Source of the DNA: Winogradskyella psychrotolerans RS-3
GTDB taxonomy: Bacteria; Bacteroidota; Bacteroidia; Flavobacteriales; Flavobacteriaceae
Direction of reading: 5' to 3'
Assembly (NCBI RefSeq): GCF_000427335.1
Contig: NZ_ATMR01000102.1
Coordinates: 53,877 to 117,876, forward strand
DNA: 64,000 bases
Numbering within the stretch: the stretch's first letter is position 1; each line of letters starts with the position of its first letter. Both the position numbers and the translations under genes were made by a program. Positions 1-7,388 of this stretch are shown in pieces. Under the pieces are notes generated by a model. It was not told the origin of the DNA. It saw only the letters and a program-made list of their open reading frames with translations, and did not search any database.

Positions 1-111
1 GTGGTGTTGTAGCTCTTTAGCTCTATTGTTTACATTTTGAAGTAGTACGGATTTTTGCCCATAAACTAGGGATGACAAAAGTAACAATACGATGAAGTAT
101 AGTCGTCTCAT
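1..111 (-). CDS. Secreted protein, N-terminal part only (tandem paralogue)
   Basis: Only the first 37 codons are inside the window; the gene runs off the left edge. It starts MRRLYFIVLLLLSSLVYGQ, a clear signal peptide. The residues after it (SVLLQNVNNRAKELQ) match the same place in the gene at 338-1108 (IILLQNTNPKAKELK), so the two are tandem paralogues on the same strand. I recognise no family and assign no function. A similar inverted repeat lies upstream of both genes. Confidence 0.75.
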   Translation of the reverse strand, partial: MRRLYFIVLLLLSSLVYGQKSVLLQNVNNRAKELQHH

Positions 112-337
112 AATAAGTAGGTTTTTTGTTTTGGGGAACAATTTTAATACCAAGCAAAACAATTAAATTACTTTAATATTACAGACAAAGTTATGTGCTT
201 TTTAGAGCGCTGCATTAAAATTTAGATGCATGGTATATTTCTTTGATAATGTGTTATGTCCACCGATATAACACATATAATAACGTGGAAAGTGTTGTTT
301 GTTTTATGCTAAAATCAAGCTAATTATTATTTAAAAT
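112..337. other. Intergenic region between tandem paralogues
   Basis: AT-rich gap between the stop of the 338-1108 gene and the start of the gene at 1-111. The only structure I see is the inverted repeat at 249-276. No ORF and no clear terminator. Confidence 0.5.
249..276. promoter_or_regulatory. 9-bp inverted repeat upstream of partial paralogue
   Basis: ATGTGTTAT and ATAACACAT flank a 10-nt spacer. There is no T-run, so it is not an obvious terminator. A related repeat (ATGTGTTAC...ATAATACAC) occurs at 1222-1251 at a similar distance upstream of the paralogue, which suggests a shared operator. That role is inference. Confidence 0.4.
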
Positions 338-1108
338 CTATAAATTTTGAATATTATTAGTTGTAGAATAATAAGGAATGTGATTATATAGATCGGTTGA
401 TGATGAATATACGAATTCTGGATTCGAAACCTGGTTTTCCATAAATTCGCCTTTGTTATAGACTTCCCAAACCGTCAACTTATTTAGTTTACCAGAGTCA
501 CTGTTAATCTCAAGTTTATGTCTATGAATCATTTTGTCTACTGATTTCTGATCGGCTAATCTCATAGTTTTACTAGAGCCACTTTCATTAATGATTTGTG
601 TTTCTGTCCAAAAATATTTTTGATTTTTAGCGCTATGATTTTTTGCTTTCCCACCAGTTAAAATAAACTCTATACTTTTATTTGGGGAACTCTTAATGAC
701 TTTTAGCTCTTCATCTAACATCATTCCTTTTCCTTCTATTATTTGTTCCATGTTATGATACAGGCCCGAATTAGAAGTGTCATTATAATCGTCATGCTTA
801 ATTAAATCCATAACGATAATCTTTTCATCTATTCTGGTCTCTATTATAAAATTTCCATTCGGGATATCTTTTAAAGAGATTTTGGTGTTGTTAGCTTCTA
901 CAATAATCAGTTGTTCGTAGTTTTCATTGAAAATTTCAACTTTTAAAATCTTAGAATCACAACCTAACATTAAGCTGTCTTTGGTAGAGTTTAAACTGTG
1001 TTTTAATTCTTTTGCTTTTGGATTCGTGTTTTGAAGTAAAATTATGTTCTGACCAAAACTTATAGAGGTCAAAAGTAGGACTAATAATGTGCTTATGTTT
1101 TTAATCAT
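338..1108 (-). CDS. Secreted protein of unknown function
   Basis: A 256-residue protein with a signal peptide (MIKNISTLLVLLLTSISFGQ). The mature part is polar, with no transmembrane segment and no lipobox Cys after the signal. Residues about 38-90 look like a short beta-rich region, as in small T9SS-like or Ig-like domains, but I see no diagnostic motif. It is a paralogue of the truncated gene at 1-111. The lack of a conserved C-terminal sorting signal argues against a type IX cargo. Function unknown. Confidence 0.75.
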   Translation of the reverse strand: MIKNISTLLVLLLTSISFGQNIILLQNTNPKAKELKHSLNSTKDSLMLGCDSKILKVEIFNENYEQLIIVEANNTKISLKDIPNGNFIIETRIDEKIIVMDLIKHDDYNDTSNSGLYHNMEQIIEGKGMMLDEELKVIKSSPNKSIEFILTGGKAKNHSAKNQKYFWTETQIINESGSSKTMRLADQKSVDKMIHRHKLEINSDSGKLNKLTVWEVYNKGEFMENQVSNPEFVYSSSTDLYNHIPYYSTTNNIQNL

Positions 1109-1221
1109 AACAATTATATTTTTAGATTAGAGAACTTGCAAATAAGCTGTTTTGGGACATCAATATTTGATTAGTATACTACTAAGTTATCACCATAAAT
1201 TGATAGATAATGATATTCAAG

Positions 1222-1251
1222 ATGTGTTACGTTTTTCCTAGATAATACACT
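1222..1251. promoter_or_regulatory. Imperfect inverted repeat upstream of the 338-1108 gene
   Basis: ATGTGTTAC and ATAATACAC arms separated by about 11 nt, 114 bp upstream of the start codon. It resembles the repeat at 249-276 in both sequence and position relative to the paralogue. Candidate shared regulator site; the rest of the 1109-1336 gap shows nothing else. Confidence 0.35.
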
Positions 1252-1336
1252 TAAGTCCTCGTTGTAAGGCAGATAAACAAGATTTAATTACACCTTATTT
1301 CAGCCATTTTGAATTGTATTTTTCTTAAATTAGCCT

Positions 1337-1960
1337 ATGCGGAAAATAGTATTTGGTGTTATCTTAACCTTAATTGTTGTATTCACTTTTAGATATTGTG
1401 ATGATAAACAGGAAGATAAAATTGTACTAAAAGAAAGTAGTGCTTTAATTCAAGAGCAAATTAAGAATGTTGGTAAACTTGTGGTTACCGAAGGTCATTT
1501 TAGTGAAGTGTTCACATACAAGAATTCTAAAGGTGTTTTCGGTGATTTAATTTCAGCAGAAAAGAAAGCTTTAGTCATCGTAAATGCAGATGTAACTATT
1601 GGTTACGATTTAAGTAAAATTGAATATAAAATTGATGAAGCAACTAAAACACTTCAAATCCTAAGTATTCCTAAAGAAGAAATTAAAATCAGTCCAGATT
1701 TTGAATATTACGATATGCAGGCGGATTATCTTAATCCATTCGAGGCCAAAGACTATAATAGTATAAAGGAGACGGTGAACAAGTCGCTAATGAAAAAGAT
1801 TGAAGCGTCTGACTTAAAATCGAATGCACAAAACAGACTAATTAGCGAATTGGCTAAGTTCTTTATGTTGACTAATTCTTTAGGTTGGACACTAGAATAC
1901 AATCAAAGTCCTATTTCAGAATTAAGTGAGCTTAATAATTTAGAACGTATATTCGATTAA
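1337..1960 (+). CDS. DUF4230 family membrane-anchored protein
   Basis: 207 residues: an N-terminal hydrophobic anchor (residues 3-19) followed by a soluble domain. The run KLVVTEGHFSEVFTYK, then a central ALVIVNADVTIGYDL strand, then LLSIPKEEI-like text and a C-terminal alpha-helical part is the pattern of DUF4230 proteins, which occur widely in Bacteroidota and Firmicutes without known function. It is convergent with the rhodanese gene, with only three bases between stops. Family assignment is from memory of the domain pattern. Confidence 0.8.
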   Translation: MRKIVFGVILTLIVVFTFRYCDDKQEDKIVLKESSALIQEQIKNVGKLVVTEGHFSEVFTYKNSKGVFGDLISAEKKALVIVNADVTIGYDLSKIEYKIDEATKTLQILSIPKEEIKISPDFEYYDMQADYLNPFEAKDYNSIKETVNKSLMKKIEASDLKSNAQNRLISELAKFFMLTNSLGWTLEYNQSPISELSELNNLERIFD

Positions 1961-1963
1961 AAC

Positions 1964-2272
1964 TTAGCTCAACTTCCGTTGTAGGCTACTCATTCCGCCA
2001 CCATTTATAGCATCAACACCTTTAGACTTCAGTAGACTTGCTGCACTACCAGAACGCATGCCACTTGCACAATAGGCTATAACAGGTTTGTTCAACTTCT
2101 TAACTTCATTAAATCTATCACCTAATTCCTGAACCGGAATATGTACTGCATTTTTAATATGACCGCCTTGGTATTCGCTAGGTGTTCTAACATCTAAAAT
2201 TACAGCATCTTTTTTTAAGTATTCTGCAACCTTGTTAGTCGATTTTCCAAATAGAGCATTTAATAGTCCCAT
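1964..2272 (-). CDS. Rhodanese-like domain protein
   Basis: A single rhodanese domain of about 102 residues. The catalytic loop is CASGMRS, with the active-site Cys in VIAYCASG, and the DVRTPSEYQGGHIKNAVHIP segment is typical of the fold. Such proteins transfer sulfane sulfur, usually as cytoplasmic persulfide carriers. The reading frame is open back to 2326, but a TAnnTTTG promoter element at 2324-2331 would place the transcript start near 2317, downstream of that ATG, so I chose the ATG at 2272 (MGLLNALFG). Confidence 0.88.
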   Translation of the reverse strand: MGLLNALFGKSTNKVAEYLKKDAVILDVRTPSEYQGGHIKNAVHIPVQELGDRFNEVKKLNKPVIAYCASGMRSGSAASLLKSKGVDAINGGGMSSLQRKLS

Positions 2273-2323
2273 GGTATTTATTTTTAAGCAAACTTCTGAA
2301 AAGTTAAAAGAAGCCTTCGTAAC

Positions 2324-2331
2324 CAAAGTTA
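2324..2331 (-). promoter_or_regulatory. Bacteroidota -7 element of the rhodanese gene
   Basis: The minus strand reads TAACTTTG, a perfect match to the TAnnTTTG -7 consensus. No clear TTG -33 element is visible at the right distance. It supports a start codon at 2272 rather than 2326. Confidence 0.5.
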
Positions 2332-2385
2332 CATTAAAATTACGTTGCGCTTAAAATTCTGACTATTTTAGTACTTTAGAGCGCC

Positions 2386-2955
2386 ATGAAACAAGAGACA
2401 CGTCAAGAAGAAATTATAAGAGTTGCAGCCAAACTCTTTAAAGAAAAAGGTTATAGTGCAGTTACTATGCGAGATTTAGCCACAGCTATGAATATCAAAG
2501 CTGCGAGTTTATACAATCATATCAATTCCAAACAAGATATATTAGAAAGCATCATTATTTCTATCGCAGAAAAATTTACAGTAGGTATGACCTCCGTTCT
2601 TGCAAGTAATGCTACTTGTATCGAAAAACTAAAAGAAATTATTGCGCTTCATGTCGAAATTTCAAGTCAAAACATTTATGGTATGGCAGCTTTAAATCAC
2701 GACTGGATGCATTTAGAATCGCAATTAAATCATTACAAAAAGTTGCGTAGCGATTATGAAAACGATTTTAAAACGATTCTTATCGAAGGTGTAAATTCAG
2801 GTGAAATCATAGATATAAAACCAGATGTGATGATGTTTTCCATCTTAACCACCTTGCGTTCTCTTTATTTATGGATACCCAAGAAGGAAGATGTAAACCT
2901 TAAAGAACTCACCAATAACCTTAATGAAATTCTTATAAAAGGTGTTGTGAAATAA
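2386..2955 (+). CDS. TetR/AcrR family regulator of the phenylacetate cluster
   Basis: 189 residues. The N-terminal helix-turn-helix is evident (RVAAKLFKEKGYSAVTMRDL, then MNIKAASLYNHINSKQDIL), followed by an all-helical ligand-binding domain typical of TetR repressors. It stands immediately upstream of paaE in the same direction, and a perfect 12-bp inverted repeat lies between the two genes over the expected transcription start. By analogy with PaaR-type regulators, a PAA-CoA-like ligand is plausible; that ligand is inference. Confidence 0.9.
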   Translation: MKQETRQEEIIRVAAKLFKEKGYSAVTMRDLATAMNIKAASLYNHINSKQDILESIIISIAEKFTVGMTSVLASNATCIEKLKEIIALHVEISSQNIYGMAALNHDWMHLESQLNHYKKLRSDYENDFKTILIEGVNSGEIIDIKPDVMMFSILTTLRSLYLWIPKKEDVNLKELTNNLNEILIKGVVK

Positions 2956-2971
2956 ATTTAAATTTATTTAC

Positions 2972-3008
2972 TAACTTTGTCAAACAAACTAACAAGTGTT
3001 AGTTTGTT
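2972..3008 (+). promoter_or_regulatory. Promoter and probable TetR operator of paaE
   Basis: TAACTTTG at 2972-2979 matches the Bacteroidota -7 box. Immediately downstream, 2983-3008 is a perfect palindrome: AACAAACTAACA, AG, TGTTAGTTTGTT. The expected transcription start (about 2985-2987) lies inside the palindrome, the classic position for a repressor operator. The neighbouring TetR gene is the obvious ligand-responsive repressor. The start codon of paaE follows at 3024. Confidence 0.7.
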
Positions 3009-3023
3009 AGTTCAACAACTTCT

Positions 3024-4097
3024 ATGGCACAGTTTTATAAGCTTAAAATTAAAGATATATATAAGGAAACCGAAGATACTTCAGTCATAACCTTTGAAGT
3101 TCCCTTGGAATTACACAGTGCATTCAAATTTCGTCAAGGTCAGCATTTAACTTTAAAAGCAGACATTAACGGAGAAGATGTACGTCGTTCGTATTCACTT
3201 TGCTCAAGTCCATTAGACGGTCAATGGAAAGTTGCGGTAAAGCTAATTCCAGGCGGAAAATTTTCAACCTATATAAATGAGGAATTAAAAGCCGGTGACC
3301 AACTAGAAGTAATGTCCCCTAGCGGAACATTTGGTGTAGAAGTCAATGCAGAAAAAGGAAAGAATTATTTGTTCTTTGCTGCCGGAAGTGGTGTTACACC
3401 AGTTTTGTCAATGGTTAAAGCACATTTGCAGGCAGAACCAAATTCGACTTGTAAATTATTTTACGTTAATAAGACCGCAAAATCCATTATCTTTAAGGAA
3501 GAGTTAGAGCAACTTCGGAATACCTATTTTGGAAGATTTGAGATTTATTATTTCTTAACCAAAGAACGAAGAGATATCGAATTGTTCAACGGGAGATTTG
3601 ATGATGAAAAGATGCAAGTTTTAACAAAAACATTTATAGATATTCCAGATACAAGTGAAGTGTTTTTGTGTGGTCCAGAAAAGATGGTCAATTACGTCAG
3701 TGAATATTTAATTAATGCAGGATTACCAAAAGAACTCGTGCATTATGAGCTGTTTGTAACCGGACTTTCAGATGAGGATATAAAGCGAGCAGAGCGTTTA
3801 GCACAGCAAAATGTAGAAGGCGTTGAGGTTACTATTGTCGATGGCGGAAAAGAATTCGTTTTCACCATGACCAAAGAATACGATAATATATTAGATGCCG
3901 CCTTGGGTGCAGGTGCAGATTTGCCTTTCGCATGTAAAGGAGGCGTTTGTAGTACTTGTAAATGTAAAGTCATTGATGGTGCAGTTGAAATGAAAATCAA
4001 TTACGCACTAGACGAAAAAGAAGTGTCACAAAATTTAGTACTGAGTTGTCAAGCCGTACCAACAACAGATAAAGTAGTTGTCGATTTTGACGTCTAA
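3024..4097 (+). CDS. paaE: Phenylacetyl-CoA epoxidase reductase subunit PaaE
   Basis: 357 residues. It passes electrons from NADPH through FAD and a [2Fe-2S] cluster to the PaaABC epoxidase. An FNR-like domain is N-terminal: RRSYSLCSSP is the FAD-binding motif and FAAGSGVTPVLSM the pyridine-nucleotide loop. The C-terminal plant-type ferredoxin domain carries Cys304, Cys309, Cys312 and Cys342 (CX4CX2CX29C). It is the first structural gene behind the TetR operator. In this phylum the gene is often first in the operon, unlike the E. coli order. Confidence 0.93.
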   Translation: MAQFYKLKIKDIYKETEDTSVITFEVPLELHSAFKFRQGQHLTLKADINGEDVRRSYSLCSSPLDGQWKVAVKLIPGGKFSTYINEELKAGDQLEVMSPSGTFGVEVNAEKGKNYLFFAAGSGVTPVLSMVKAHLQAEPNSTCKLFYVNKTAKSIIFKEELEQLRNTYFGRFEIYYFLTKERRDIELFNGRFDDEKMQVLTKTFIDIPDTSEVFLCGPEKMVNYVSEYLINAGLPKELVHYELFVTGLSDEDIKRAERLAQQNVEGVEVTIVDGGKEFVFTMTKEYDNILDAALGAGADLPFACKGGVCSTCKCKVIDGAVEMKINYALDEKEVSQNLVLSCQAVPTTDKVVVDFDV

Positions 4098-4161
4098 AAG
4101 TCCCTTTGAAAAAAGGCATCTTATGAATAATAACAAGTTCATGAATTGAAATAAAAATTTT

Positions 4162-4247
4162 GGCGTTACCCAAAAAAGGGTCAGGCTTTCCGCTTAAATC
4201 TTTTTTGAAAAAGACAAAAAAGGATAACGCTGCAATCCTTAACGCGC
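4162..4247 (+). repeat. Dispersed structured repeat, copy 1
   Basis: Begins GGCGTTACCC and ends near TAACGCG, so the ends are inverted copies. The segment GGTCAGGCTTTCCGC, then CTTTTTTGAAAAAGACAAAAAAGGA, is a shorter variant of the repeat seen at 13487, 22235 and 27281. A hairpin can form between CTTTTTT and AAAAAAGG. It sits between paaE and paaA. Confidence 0.6.
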
Positions 4248-4330
4248 CAACAGCAAAAGGCCAACAGCCAACAGCTAATAAAAAATAAAGTTCAACAAGC
4301 TAAAGGCAAATAGCCAAAAGCTAAAAGCTT
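4248..4330. repeat. Degenerate tandem repeat, AGCCAACAGC type
   Basis: The stretch repeats units such as GCCAACAGC, AGCTAAAGGC and AGCCAAAAGC up to the paaA start. Similar degenerate 6-9 nt units flank the four-helix-bundle elements elsewhere in the window, so this may be a solo remnant of one. That link is inference. Confidence 0.45.
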
Positions 4331-4336
4331 AAAAAA

Positions 4337-5626
4337 ATGAGTGAAGAACAAATAAAAAATCTAGAAGAACAATTCGAAGCTCGTATCGCAAGAGACGAGA
4401 AAATCGAACCTAAAGACTGGATGCCAGAAAAATATCGTAAAACGCATATTCGTCAGATGTCGCAACACGCACATTCCGAAATTGTAGGCATGCTTCCCGA
4501 AGGCAATTGGATAACTAGAGCACCTTCGTTGAGACGAAAAGTGGCCTTATTAGCTAAAGTTCAAGATGAAGCTGGTCATGGTTTATACCTCTATTCCGCT
4601 TGTGAAACTTTAGGGGTTTCTCGCGATGAGTTATACGAACAATTGCATTCCGGAAAAGCGAAGTATTCTTCCATATTTAATTACCCAACAATTACTTGGG
4701 CAGATATGGGAGCTGTAGGTTGGCTAGTTGATGGTGCTGCGATTATAAATCAAGTACCTCTATGTAATACGTCTTACGGTCCTTATGCAAGAGCAATGGT
4801 TCGTGTGTGTAAAGAAGAAAGTTTTCATCAACGTCAAGGTTTCGAGATTATGATGAAACTAGCAAACGGAACACCAGTGCAGAAAGATATGGCACAAGAC
4901 GCTTTAAACCGTTGGTGGTGGCCAAGCTTAATGATGTTAGGTCCAACAGACGCAGAATCTATACATACAGAACAATCCATGAAATGGAAATTGAAACGAA
5001 AATCGAATGATGATTTGCGTCAGCAATTTATAGACCAAACGGTTCCTCAAGCCGAATTAATTGGACTTGCCATTCCAGATCCAGATTTAAAATGGAACGA
5101 GGAACGTCAAAGCTATGATTTCGGAGAAATTAATTGGGATGAGTTTTGGCAAGTCGTCAAAGGTCATGGACCTTGTAATAAAGAACGAATGAAAGCAAGA
5201 GTTGGTGCATGGGAAGAAGGAGAATGGGTTAGAGATGCAGCTATGGCTTATGCCGAAAAGAAACAAGCAAGAAACAAAACAAGCAATTTAATTATCCTGC
5301 AAGGTTTTCAAAACCTTGTAGGTGTTAACTATAATATTATGTCAACAAAAAACTGGCCACTTTGGGAAATCTTCGTAAGAAGTAAAAATGGATTAGAACA
5401 CCGTCATTTCGGAAGCCTTCATGCTGCAGATGCAGAGATGGCTTTAGAAAATGCAAGAGATGTATATACAAGACGAAATGAAGGTGTGAGTATTTGGGTT
5501 GTGGAATCAATAAATATCACAGCATCAAATCCAGAACACAATGGTGAAATGTTTGAGCCTGCTCAAGATAAAGTCTATCGTCATCCAACATTTTACGATC
5601 TACCAGACGAGGTGAAGCATATGTAA
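4337..5626 (+). CDS. paaAB: Fused phenylacetyl-CoA epoxidase subunits PaaA-PaaB
   Basis: 429 residues in one frame. Residues 1 to about 320 are PaaA, the catalytic di-iron oxygenase that epoxidises phenylacetyl-CoA; its ligands include [14 protein letters not shown] and [11 protein letters not shown]. Residues 335-429 are a complete PaaB starting [15 protein letters not shown] and ending DEVKHM. These are normally two genes. The linker (about residues 321-334) is encoded by a dispersed palindrome at 5296-5322, which appears to have replaced the paaA stop codon. Internal initiation at the ATG at 5339 remains possible, so two proteins may still be made. Confidence 0.9.
   Translation: MSEEQIKNLEEQFEARIARDEKIEPKDWMPEKYRKTHIRQMSQHAHSEIVGMLPEGNWITRAPSLRRKVALLAKVQDEAGHGLYLYSACETLGVSRDELYEQLHSGKAKYSSIFNYPTITWADMGAVGWLVDGAAIINQVPLCNTSYGPYARAMVRVCKEESFHQRQGFEIMMKLANGTPVQKDMAQDALNRWWWPSLMMLGPTDAESIHTEQSMKWKLKRKSNDDLRQQFIDQTVPQAELIGLAIPDPDLKWNEERQSYDFGEINWDEFWQVVKGHGPCNKERMKARVGAWEEGEWVRDAAMAYAEKKQARNKTSNLIILQGFQNLVGVNYNIMSTKNWPLWEIFVRSKNGLEHRHFGSLHAADAEMALENARDVYTRRNEGVSIWVVESINITASNPEHNGEMFEPAQDKVYRHPTFYDLPDEVKHM
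5296..5322. repeat. 27-bp palindrome forming the PaaA-PaaB linker
   Basis: CCTGCAAGGTTTT, C, AAAACCTTGTAGG: two 13-nt arms with one mismatch and a one-base centre. A perfect copy (CCTGTAAGGTTTT / AAAACCTTACAGG) is at 18655-18681 between genes, so this is a dispersed repeat sitting inside the coding frame. Confidence 0.8.
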
Positions 5627-5627
5627 A

Positions 5628-5647
5628 ATTCCTGCGAAGGCAGGAAT
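5628..5647 (+). repeat. Palindromic hairpin, ATTCCTGC family
   Basis: ATTCCTGC, GAAG, GCAGGAAT directly after the paaAB stop codon. It lacks the GTCA foot seen in the other copies. It is one of at least ten copies of this 20-bp hairpin in the window. Confidence 0.85.
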
Positions 5648-5679
5648 CTCATTTATTCAATCTCAATGTTATTTAGAGT

Positions 5680-5703
5680 GTCACACTGAGCGCAGTCGAA
5701 GTG
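5680..5703 (+). repeat. GTCA-foot hairpin, GAGCGCAGTCGAAG family
   Basis: GTCA followed by CACT...AGTG around a GAGCGCAGTCGA core. A second copy, with CCCC...GGG arms, is at 9153-9176; the arm bases differ in a way that keeps pairing. Confidence 0.6.
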
Positions 5704-5707
5704 CATA

Positions 5708-5935
5708 GTGAAGAATCTCATTCAAGACAAAATAAATAAACTGATAATTTGCTTAAAAGAGTTAAGAGAGTCCTTAAGGAATTTAAACATTCAGACTAAA
5801 GCAAAATTAATTTCTGAGGAAAGTATAAGAGAATTGAAAGATGAAAATGATCAATTAATTCGAATTATTGTAACTAGAATAAAAATATCAATTGAAGGTT
5901 TTCGAATTCAAATTCAACTTCAATTTCAATTTTGA
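5708..5935 (+). pseudogene. Truncated S23-type four-helix-bundle protein
   Basis: A 75-residue frame with a GTG start inside repeat-derived sequence. LIICLKELRESLRNL and then RELKDENDQLIRIIVT look like the last two helices of the S23/IVS four-helix-bundle family (about 120 residues when whole). The N-terminal half is missing and replaced by the GTCA-foot hairpins upstream. The tail is encoded by TTCAAATTCAACTTC-type degenerate repeats that flank such elements. I therefore read it as a decayed element rather than a working gene; family call moderate. Confidence 0.5.
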
Positions 5936-5940
5936 TTAAA

Positions 5941-6693
5941 ATGAAAGAAAACTTATACAACTATATACTTGGCATAGCAGACAACAGCCTAATCCTCGGT
6001 CAAAGACTAGGAGAATTAACAGGTCACGGTCCAAGTTTAGAAACAGACATCGCCTGTACAAATATCTCATTAGATTTATTTGGTCAAGTACGAAGCTATT
6101 TTCAATATGCTGCAAAAATAGCAGGTGACGATAGAACAGAAGATGATATTGCCATGCTACGTAAAGAGCGTGAATATAAAAATGTGCTGTTGGTAGAACA
6201 ACCAAATACAAATTTCGCATACACGATGGCGCGTCAGTTTTTATTCGATGTTTACCATTTAGCATTTCTTGCCGAATTACAAAAAAGTACCGATTTAACA
6301 TTGTCAGCAATTGCGAATAAATGTATAAAAGAAGTGAGTTACCATGAACGTTTTTCTTCAGATTGGATTAGACGCTTAGGTGACGGTACAGAAGAAAGTA
6401 AAGCAAAAATGCAAGAAGCTATTGATGGTTTATGGACGTATACCGATGAGTTATTTCATCAAACCGAAACAGATAAAGCTATGGTTACAGAAGGAATAGG
6501 AGTTGATGTTACAAAACTAAAAGACACTTATTATACAAGAGTGAGTGCCGTTTTAGACGAATCAACTCTTGAAACACCTGAATCGAAGTGGTTTCAAAAA
6601 GGGGGTAAAGAAGGAATTCATACGGAGCATTTAGGCTATTTATTAACGGAGCTTCAGTATATGCAACGTACATATCCTAATATGGAATGGTAA
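5941..6693 (+). CDS. paaC: Phenylacetyl-CoA epoxidase structural subunit PaaC
   Basis: 250 residues; the second ferritin-like subunit, which pairs with PaaA and lacks full di-iron chemistry. LYNYILGIADNSLILGQRL at the N-terminus and CIKEVSYHERFSSDWIRRL in the middle are characteristic. The frame is open from a TTG at 5932, but the ATG at 5941 gives the usual PaaC start (MKENLYNYIL). It follows the repeat block 5628-5935, so the gap to paaB is unusually long for genes that are normally adjacent. Confidence 0.93.
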   Translation: MKENLYNYILGIADNSLILGQRLGELTGHGPSLETDIACTNISLDLFGQVRSYFQYAAKIAGDDRTEDDIAMLRKEREYKNVLLVEQPNTNFAYTMARQFLFDVYHLAFLAELQKSTDLTLSAIANKCIKEVSYHERFSSDWIRRLGDGTEESKAKMQEAIDGLWTYTDELFHQTETDKAMVTEGIGVDVTKLKDTYYTRVSAVLDESTLETPESKWFQKGGKEGIHTEHLGYLLTELQYMQRTYPNMEW

Positions 6694-6702
6694 AAAATAA
6701 AA

Positions 6703-6772
6703 GAAATTGAAATCGAACTTGAATTTGAAAGAAGAACACTTCAAATTCAGTTTCAACTTCAACTTCAAATTC
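6703..6772. repeat. Inverted degenerate repeats without an ORF
   Basis: CTTGAATTTGAA at 6718-6729 pairs with TTCAAATTCAG at 6740-6750 across about 10 nt, and the outer sequences (GAAATTGAAATCGAA and TTTCAACTTCAACTTC) extend the pairing. This looks like a four-helix-bundle element reduced to its ends. It lies just before the paaD start codon. Confidence 0.55.
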
Positions 6773-6777
6773 AAAAA

Positions 6778-7278
6778 ATGACAACAACAGAACAAAACAT
6801 AGACGAAATCTTAATTCCAATTCTGGAAAAAGTTTCCGATCCCGAAATCCCCGTATTATCCATCATGGATATGGGAGTGGTACGTTCTGCGGTTATAAAA
6901 AATAGTATAGTTAAAGTTGAAATCACACCAACCTATAGTGGTTGTCCAGCAATGGATGTGATTGGCGATGATATAAAATCAGCATTAAAACAAGCCGGAT
7001 ACGAGTCTAAAATAGAATTGATTTTACATCCAGCATGGACAACCGATTGGATTACACCAAGAGGAAGAAAAGCATTAGAAGATTACGGAATTGCAGCACC
7101 TTTAAGCGCAGAAGCAGATAAAGATGTATTGCTTAACGATAAAAGAATAGTTAAGTGCACCAATTGTGGTTCACAAAACACAAGATTAGTAAGTCAGTTT
7201 GGTTCCACAGCTTGTAAAGCGCAGTTTCAATGTGACGATTGTCAAGAACCATTTGATTATTTCAAGTGCTTAAAATAG
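6778..7278 (+). CDS. paaD: Phenylacetate-CoA oxygenase assembly protein PaaD
   Basis: 166 residues. The N-terminal MIP18 (DUF59) domain has the usual KVSDPEIPVLSIMDMG and SGCPAMDVI segments; this family matures iron-containing proteins, and PaaD is thought to help assemble the epoxidase metal centre. The C-terminus holds a zinc-ribbon-like set of cysteines (CTNC ... CDDC plus two more). It stands directly after the paaC gene as in other paa clusters. Confidence 0.92.
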   Translation: MTTTEQNIDEILIPILEKVSDPEIPVLSIMDMGVVRSAVIKNSIVKVEITPTYSGCPAMDVIGDDIKSALKQAGYESKIELILHPAWTTDWITPRGRKALEDYGIAAPLSAEADKDVLLNDKRIVKCTNCGSQNTRLVSQFGSTACKAQFQCDDCQEPFDYFKCLK

Positions 7279-7287
7279 AAACCTGAT

Positions 7288-7332
7288 GTCAGTTCGAATG
7301 AAATTGCTTTTTTGCAATTTTGTATCGAGAAC
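7288..7332 (+). repeat. GTCA-foot long hairpin, GTTCGA family
   Basis: GTCA, then GTTCGA...AAATTGC, a T-loop, GCAATTT...TCGAGAAC. The arms pair end to end. Reverse-oriented copies lie at 22439-22485 and 27336-27387. Position directly after paaD could also allow it to act as a terminator. Confidence 0.7.
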
Positions 7333-7345
7333 AAATAAAAGTTTT

Positions 7346-7368
7346 GTCATTCCTGCGAAGGCAGGAAT
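7346..7368 (+). repeat. GTCA-foot hairpin, ATTCCTGC family
   Basis: GTCATTCCTGC, loop GAAG, GCAGGAAT. Translation of this copy makes a spurious N-terminal extension (FLRRQES) upstream of paaG if the frame is read from 7320. Confidence 0.85.
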
Positions 7369-7388
7369 CCACAATAAAAGAAAAACAG

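Noticed and set aside
5708..5935. Independent small gene of 75 residues
   Set aside because: The N-terminus is encoded by repeats and only the last helices of a known family remain, so it is scored as a remnant.
7320..7388. N-terminal extension of paaG
   Set aside because: It is a translation of the hairpin repeat (FLRRQES); family starts begin at 7389.
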